DNA from: Propionibacteriaceae bacterium
GTDB lineage: Bacteria > Actinomycetota > Actinomycetes > Propionibacteriales > Propionibacteriaceae
Length of the DNA: 9,193 nucleotides
Direction: 5' to 3'
NCBI GenBank assembly: GCA_031262845.1
Contig: JAISGZ010000239.1
Coordinates: 1 to 9,193, forward strand
Shown here: piece by piece, positions 6,701 through 9,193 of the stretch
How positions within the stretch are numbered: position 1 is the stretch's first letter
Layout: each line of letters opens with the position of its first letter
Translations under genes and position numbers: made by a program
The notes under the pieces: generated by a model
What the model was told of the DNA's origin: nothing
The model's database searches: none
The model's input: only the letters and a program-made list of their open reading frames with translations

Positions 6701-8993
6701 AATCCCGAACACCGCGGCCCGTCTAGCCCGCTCGATTGGAGGTGGGACGGTGAAGCCGCCGCAACCGGTGCCAACACCGCCGCCACCCACGCCCCCACCG
6801 GTACCACCTGAACCACCGACACAACCCACGCCACCGGCACCACCCGAGCCAGCGGCCGCCCCCGCACCACGGTCCGAGGCCCGCCCAGAGCCGGACCCGG
6901 TCGTGGCCCCCGCCCCGATCGAGACGACCGACCAGCCAGCGGCGACCCCAACCGCGACGGCCGCGGTCGACCCGGTAGCGGTCCTGGAAACTGAGGCCCC
7001 CGAGGTCACGGCCCCGGCTCCCCCGGCCGTTCTCGCCCCCGGCTTCGGCCGTATCCCGGTGGCCAAGGTCGAACCCGTCATCGACCACGGCGCTTACCCG
7101 GCTAAAGCCGTGGTCGGCGAGTCCTTCCCGATCCGGGCTCGGGTCTTTAGGGAAGGCCACGACCGGGTCAACGCCTCGGCCATCTTGACCGACCCGAACG
7201 GTCAGACCAGTCGTCACGACCTGACCCAAATCTGGCCCGAGGGGCTCGATATCTGGGAGGTCTGGGTGACCGCCGATCAAGTCGGCGACTGGCAGTTCCG
7301 GGTCGAAGGTTGGTCTGACCCCTGGGCCACCTGGGTTCACAACGCCGAGATCAAACTGACCAACAACACCGACGTCAATCTCATGTACGCCGAGGGCTAC
7401 GCGATCTTGGAACAGGCCCGCCAATTGGCCAGTGACGCCGGCCAACGCCAAGCGGCCGACAAGATCGCCGGCTGGTCGAGTCTGCTGACCGTCAACCCGC
7501 CGACTGAGGCTGTGCTCGATCTCCTTCACGATCCCGATCTGACCGCCACCATGGCCACCTGGCGACCGCGTGAATTTGTTTCCCCGACGCCGGATTACGG
7601 ACTGACCGTCGATCGCCAACGGGCCCTGTTCTCAGCCTGGTACGAGTTCTTCCCCCGCTCCCAGGGCGCCCAGCGCCACGACGATGGCTCGTGGCAATCC
7701 GGCACCTTCGACAGTTCCCACGAACGTCTCGAAGCCGCCGCCGCCATGGGCTTTGACATCATCTATCTGCCGCCGATTCACCCCATCGGCTCGCAATTCC
7801 GCAAAGGCCCGAACAACACCTTGGAGGCCGGCCCGTTCGATCCCGGCTCACCTTGGGCGATTGGAGCGGCGGCCGGCGGCCACGACGCTGTTCACCCGGA
7901 TCTCGGGGATCTAGCGGCTTTCGACCGCTTCACCGCCAAAGCCCGCGAACTCGGCCTCGAAGTGGCGATCGACTTCGCCCTTCAGACCTCGCCCGATCAC
8001 CCGTGGGTCAGCCAACACCCCGAATGGCTGACCACTCGGCTCGACGGCACGATCGCTTACGCCGAGAATCCACCGAAGAAATATCAAGATATTTATCCGC
8101 TGAACTTCGATAAAGATCCTCAAGGGCTCTACGACGAGTGTTACCGGTTGATCGAATTCTGGATCGGTCACGGTGTGACCGTGTTCCGGGTCGACAATCC
8201 CCACACCAAGCCACTGACGTTCTGGGATTGGTTGTTGACCAAAGTCCATCGCCACTACCCCGATGTCCTTTTCCTGGCCGAGGCCTTCACCCGGCCGGAA
8301 ATGATGCAGGCGCTCGGCCAAATCGGTTTCCACCAGTCGTATACCTACTTCACGTGGCGGAATTCGAAGTGGGAATTGGAAACCTATCTGACCGAATTGT
8401 CGCGTGAAACGGCGGCCTTCTACCGGCCGAATTTCTTCGTCAACACGCCCGATATCAACCCCTTCTTCCTGCACGGCGGACAGCCGGCGGCCTTCGCCAT
8501 CCGGGCGATTCTGGCGGCCACCTTGTCACCCAGCTGGGGGGTCTATTCCGGTTTCGAATTATTCGAGCACCAGCCACTCAAACTCGATTCGGAGGAATAT
8601 CTCAACTCCGAGAAATACGAGTACCGGCCCCGGGATTTCAACGCCGAGCCCAATCTCAATTTGCTGTTGACAACGCTTAACCTGATTCGCCGAACCCACC
8701 CGGCGTTACAACAACTGCGGCGGATCGATTTCCACCAAACCAGTAATGACCAGGTCATCGCCTTCAGTAAGCAAGCCGGCAACGACCGCGTGGTCGTCAT
8801 CGTCAACCTCGATCCCGACAACTACCAGCAGGCCCAGATCGATCTCAATTTCGCGGCTTTGGGCTTAGACGATCGCGATCAGGTCTCAGCCCATGACACG
8901 TTAACCGGCGACACCTGGTCGTGGGGCCGGCAGGTATTCGTGTCACTGGGCCCGGCCCAACCGGCCCACATTGTTTCTTTGGCAACAGAATAA
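3702..8993 (+). CDS. glgE: Alpha-1,4-glucan:maltose-1-phosphate maltosyltransferase GlgE with giant N-terminal extension
   Basis: GlgE transfers maltosyl units from alpha-maltose-1-phosphate to the non-reducing end of alpha-1,4-glucans, releasing phosphate. The core (about 1115-1763) starts FGRIPVAKVEPVIDHG and continues with the GlgE N-domain (AKAVVGESFPIRARVFREGHD), a GH13 barrel and a C-terminal beta domain. Active-site residues are intact: ENPPKKYQDIYP with N1456, K1459 and Y1461; FRVDNPHTKP with nucleophile D1498; FLAEAF with acid/base E1527; NTPDI with D1584; SEKYEY with K1638 and Y1639. Spacings equal those I recall for Streptomyces GlgE (offset 1104), so the core is full length. The first 1,114 residues are a low-complexity extension unlike any GlgE domain I know. 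ATG 3702 is the first possible start after an in-frame TAA at 3690, but has no SD. A downstream start (for example GTG 6750) is possible. glgB follows after 12 nt. Confidence 0.93.
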   Translation: MSSGQPGTGGVTTPSSHRPPAFTADPPRPPGPTLSAALEAQAAARGLPLTPVSVPTPSVAPASGRGLSHADFLPPAAATTTTAWPPTWESVGPDIRIPPAASVLARILDTMSAERAIYEAIAEESPAADDSAEAVVQETSALADASPLTTLSTPAADAVEVTEPAAWDAQPSASPSALPAVTPIIKLTPEGPVPSLVPVPDRILEAARALATPPVPPPPSPAPVTSHEPWLKSRTPSQDPEAPPPAAVPDRESGPEAPSQNRDTTPPRPATDRDSEFGTPNQDRESPLPTPAADHEPPAESTQPTTSHVVANDFVGAVETPTEIVFGPSDWTHFGQRPVPLRPNAPQPIRPRSQPSYYPSLRWPGLDDGSLVAADWDDLAAPATDLPSPDTEAGPTAASGPTNLAGQEPEPPSPVLQEVETTALVDDLVAAAIDEVTSDTSPEVASVGDTAAPTTTAPDDQFNLAEPADDQVSVASPTATSTSTDPLDHSLYEVAPLSEVVEAARQRLLAQGVATAQPASPPTTSRARDLVSSAAPQSSEPAADAEPGGAAKLETEPGGAAKLETEPGGVAKLETEPGGVADPEGVAKPDGVTEPDGVTETETEIISANSEDEFDESETATDKVTESVESETKPDEVTESEAASRVSIETEPDLSETKPDEVSELGPSEAKPDDVTEPETASTESVEPETGSDEKAESNETTEPETETSHTAEAPTSADTVTPPAETATTISSSSTDVSTTETPAAAEPPTDTDTDTDTDTDELSDNTAEPSDATDESSDGTAEPGADTDESSDDTTELPVFTVPATEQPTDDVPHQDDGKWTHWEPIFTSTSPATPVLTTVTPVSAPTSSGSSWLATTATSPMSPASPADPPPAASPTSPASPADPPPAAVSTSPMPPADLQPPLSGTAPESLVPPPVPVATTVAAATAGGYHTAALPVWKLSHPDPVRPDQVSPITTPTLDIDFHDTADLAALIKDSPLLRRPTNPAEGETIVPNQEPIPNTAARLARSIGGGTVKPPQPVPTPPPPTPPPVPPEPPTQPTPPAPPEPAAAPAPRSEARPEPDPVVAPAPIETTDQPAATPTATAAVDPVAVLETEAPEVTAPAPPAVLAPGFGRIPVAKVEPVIDHGAYPAKAVVGESFPIRARVFREGHDRVNASAILTDPNGQTSRHDLTQIWPEGLDIWEVWVTADQVGDWQFRVEGWSDPWATWVHNAEIKLTNNTDVNLMYAEGYAILEQARQLASDAGQRQAADKIAGWSSLLTVNPPTEAVLDLLHDPDLTATMATWRPREFVSPTPDYGLTVDRQRALFSAWYEFFPRSQGAQRHDDGSWQSGTFDSSHERLEAAAAMGFDIIYLPPIHPIGSQFRKGPNNTLEAGPFDPGSPWAIGAAAGGHDAVHPDLGDLAAFDRFTAKARELGLEVAIDFALQTSPDHPWVSQHPEWLTTRLDGTIAYAENPPKKYQDIYPLNFDKDPQGLYDECYRLIEFWIGHGVTVFRVDNPHTKPLTFWDWLLTKVHRHYPDVLFLAEAFTRPEMMQALGQIGFHQSYTYFTWRNSKWELETYLTELSRETAAFYRPNFFVNTPDINPFFLHGGQPAAFAIRAILAATLSPSWGVYSGFELFEHQPLKLDSEEYLNSEKYEYRPRDFNAEPNLNLLLTTLNLIRRTHPALQQLRRIDFHQTSNDQVIAFSKQAGNDRVVVIVNLDPDNYQQAQIDLNFAALGLDDRDQVSAHDTLTGDTWSWGRQVFVSLGPAQPAHIVSLATE
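4407..4604 (+). repeat. Three 66-nt units in the glgE extension
   Basis: Three 22-codon units begin at 4407, 4473 and 4539. They share P-[SN]-Q-[DN] at the start and, around position 14, an acidic/basic D-[RH]-[ED] motif (PDRES, TDRDS, ADHEP). The first two are the most alike. Divergence between units suggests an older duplication than the 30-nt repeats. Confidence 0.7.
5337..5426 (+). repeat. Three 30-nt units coding EPGGxAKLET
   Basis: Units start at 5337, 5367 and 5397. The first two are identical over all 30 bases; the third differs by one base (GCA to GTA, Ala to Val). Such identity, including silent positions, points to a recent tandem expansion or to homogenisation by slippage or recombination. 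Confidence 0.95.
5427..5498 (+). repeat. Four 18-nt units coding a six-residue motif
   Basis: Directly after the 30-nt repeats come EPGGVA, DPEGVA, KPDGVT and EPDGVT (units at 5427, 5445, 5463, 5481). The 10-residue unit upstream is this same hexapeptide plus KLET, so both arrays share one ancestral unit. GTA and GGA codons, scarce in the catalytic core, are used repeatedly here. Confidence 0.85.
5589..5732 (+). repeat. Dispersed SETKPDEVTE motif, three copies
   Basis: SETKPDEVTE (5589-5618), SETKPDEVSE (5664-5693) and SEAKPDDVTE (5703-5732) recur in the acidic block, separated by 45 and 9 bases. The KPD core echoes the KPDGVT unit of the preceding array. Confidence 0.75.
5955..5987 (+). repeat. 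Hexanucleotide microsatellite coding Asp-Thr
   Basis: GACACC repeats about five and a half times (one ACT variant), giving alternating DTDTDTDTDTD. The 6-nt unit keeps the frame, so copy number changes would alter length without a frameshift. Confidence 0.95.
5985..6110 (+). repeat. Three 42-nt units coding DESSDGTAEP-like repeats
   Basis: Units at 5985, 6027 and 6069 encode DELSDNTAEPSDAT, DESSDGTAEPGADT and DESSDDTTELPVFT. They follow the Asp-Thr microsatellite and close the acidic block of the extension. Confidence 0.8.
6294..6416 (+). repeat. 45-nt units coding SPASPADPPPAA repeats
   Basis: Two full 15-codon units (6294-6338 and 6339-6383) share SPASPADPPPAA. A third, shorter and diverged copy (SPMPPADLQPP) ends at 6416. 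They code a flexible Pro/Ala/Ser segment. Confidence 0.85.
6738..6752 (+). promoter_or_regulatory. Possible internal ribosome site and GTG start inside glgE
   Basis: GGAGG (6738-6742) is followed after 7 bases by an in-frame GTG (6750-6752). Starting there would give a 747-residue protein: a Pro-rich leader of about 97 residues plus the complete GlgE core. This is a better start signal than that of ATG 3702. However, the GGAGGTGGG run also simply codes Gly-Gly-Gly, so it may be coincidental. Confidence 0.3.
6753..6851 (+). other. Polyproline linker before the GlgE core
   Basis: Residues 1018-1050 contain 21 prolines in 33 positions (for example PTPPPPTPPPVPPEPP). Such a run would form an extended stiff spacer between the extension and the catalytic part. 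A looser Pro/Ala-rich stretch continues to about residue 1114. Confidence 0.85.
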
Positions 8994-8997
8994 GGAG
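8992..8997 (+). promoter_or_regulatory. Ribosome binding site of glgB overlapping the glgE stop
   Basis: AAGGAG begins within the glgE TAA (8991-8993) and lies 8 bases before the glgB ATG at 9006. This indicates cotranscription and probably coupled translation of glgE and glgB. Confidence 0.85.
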
Positions 8998-9005
8998 CTT
9001 CACTC

Positions 9006-9193
9006 ATGGCGACCTACGACCTTGGCGGCGAATTGATGGGCCGGGACATGGAAGGCTTCCACGGCGGTGGCGACACCGAAGTTTGGAAGCGTCTCGGCGC
9101 CCACGTCACGACTGTCTACGACTACGACACCGGCGACCGCATTCCCGGCGTCCGGTTCTCGGTTTGGGCACCCAACGCCCAGCGGGTGCTGGT
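9006..9193 (+). CDS. glgB: 1,4-alpha-glucan branching enzyme GlgB, N-terminal part (3' truncated by window)
   Basis: GlgB cuts alpha-1,4-glucan chains and re-attaches the fragment by an alpha-1,6 bond, creating glycogen branches. Only 62 codons are in the window. They read EGFHGGGDTEVWKRLGAHVT, the GlgB pattern of a short lead followed by LGAH, then GVRFSVWAPNAQRVLV, the start of the E-set/CBM48 domain shared by branching enzymes. No catalytic residue is inside the window. The start at 9006 has a well-placed SD; later ATGs at 9033 and 9045 are less likely. The leader is short, so this GlgB seems to lack the additional N-terminal module found in some actinobacterial GlgB proteins, and it has no long tail like that of GlgE. 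It is the third gene of the glycogen cluster. Confidence 0.88.
   Translation, partial: MATYDLGGELMGRDMEGFHGGGDTEVWKRLGAHVTTVYDYDTGDRIPGVRFSVWAPNAQRVL

Larger units (their letters stand above)
3702..7043 (+). other. Disordered, repeat-rich N-terminal extension of GlgE (residues 1-1114)
   Basis: This stretch makes up 63% of the protein. By composition it divides into a Pro/Ala-rich head with helix-like segments (about 1-230), 22-residue Arg/Pro/Glu repeats (236-301), an aromatic and Arg-containing patch (about 315-380), an acidic/Thr part (to about 540), a highly acidic repeat block (about 546-803), a Pro/Thr/Ser block (about 820-950), and a Pro-rich linker (1018-1050) leading to the core. I see no cysteine, no signal peptide, no membrane segment and no known domain. 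Eleven Trp residues are spread through it (84, 88, 167, 230, 331, 363, 376, 822, 825, 855, 941). Function is unknown. Confidence 0.8.

Noticed and set aside
3702..7043. Extension as a separate gene upstream of glgE
   Set aside because: There is no stop codon between residue 1 and the GlgE core; it is one continuous frame. An internal start remains possible and is reported separately.
3702..7043. Extension as a secreted or cell-wall protein part
   Set aside because: No signal peptide, membrane segment or sorting motif is seen, and GlgE acts on cytoplasmic substrates.
6723..7619. Antisense open frame (298 codons) opposite the Pro-rich linker and start of the GlgE core
   Set aside because: Composition is what GC-rich reverse complement gives; the sense strand codes a clearly conserved GlgE domain.
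1..9193. Mobile elements, tRNA or rRNA genes
   Set aside because: No transposase or integrase, no terminal inverted repeats, and no tRNA- or rRNA-like segment was recognised on either strand.

Overview
The window looks like the chromosome of a high-GC Gram-positive bacterium (Actinomycetota). The GC content is high, GTG is used as a start, the non-coding gaps are short, and the gene set (a Liv-type ABC transporter, then glgX, glgE and glgB) fits that phylum. The genus cannot be fixed from the sequence. All genes are on the + strand.

Layout: positions 2-97 hold the 3' end of an upstream gene, probably livG. It overlaps livF (94-804), the ATPase of a branched-chain amino-acid ABC transporter, by an ATGA junction. 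A 276-nt gap (805-1080) carries two small tandem duplications and a GC-rich hairpin, and separates the transport operon from a glycogen cluster. glgX (1081-3513) encodes an isoamylase-type debranching enzyme with an unusual acidic repeat tail. A hairpin lies just after its stop, followed by a short gap. glgE (3702-8993) encodes maltosyltransferase GlgE. Twelve bases later glgB (9006 to the window end) begins; only its first 62 codons are present.

How they work together: GlgE extends alpha-1,4-glucan from alpha-maltose-1-phosphate, GlgB adds alpha-1,6 branches, and GlgX removes short branches. This is a glycogen (alpha-glucan) synthesis and remodelling cluster of the GlgE type. No treS, maltokinase or glgM is in the window, so the source of maltose-1-phosphate is not visible.

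The unusual feature is the shape of GlgE. Its complete catalytic core (about 649 residues, all recognisable active-site residues present) sits behind an uninterrupted 1,114-residue N-terminal extension. The extension looks disordered and is rich in Pro, Ala, Thr, Ser, Glu and Asp. It contains several independent in-frame tandem repeats, a few repeated Trp-containing motifs and three similar helix-like segments. The neighbouring GlgX ends in a compositionally similar acidic repeat tail. A plausible but untested reading is that these tails organise glycogen enzymes into an assembly or at the glycogen particle. A good ribosome site before an in-frame GTG at 6750 raises the possibility of a second, shorter GlgE product.
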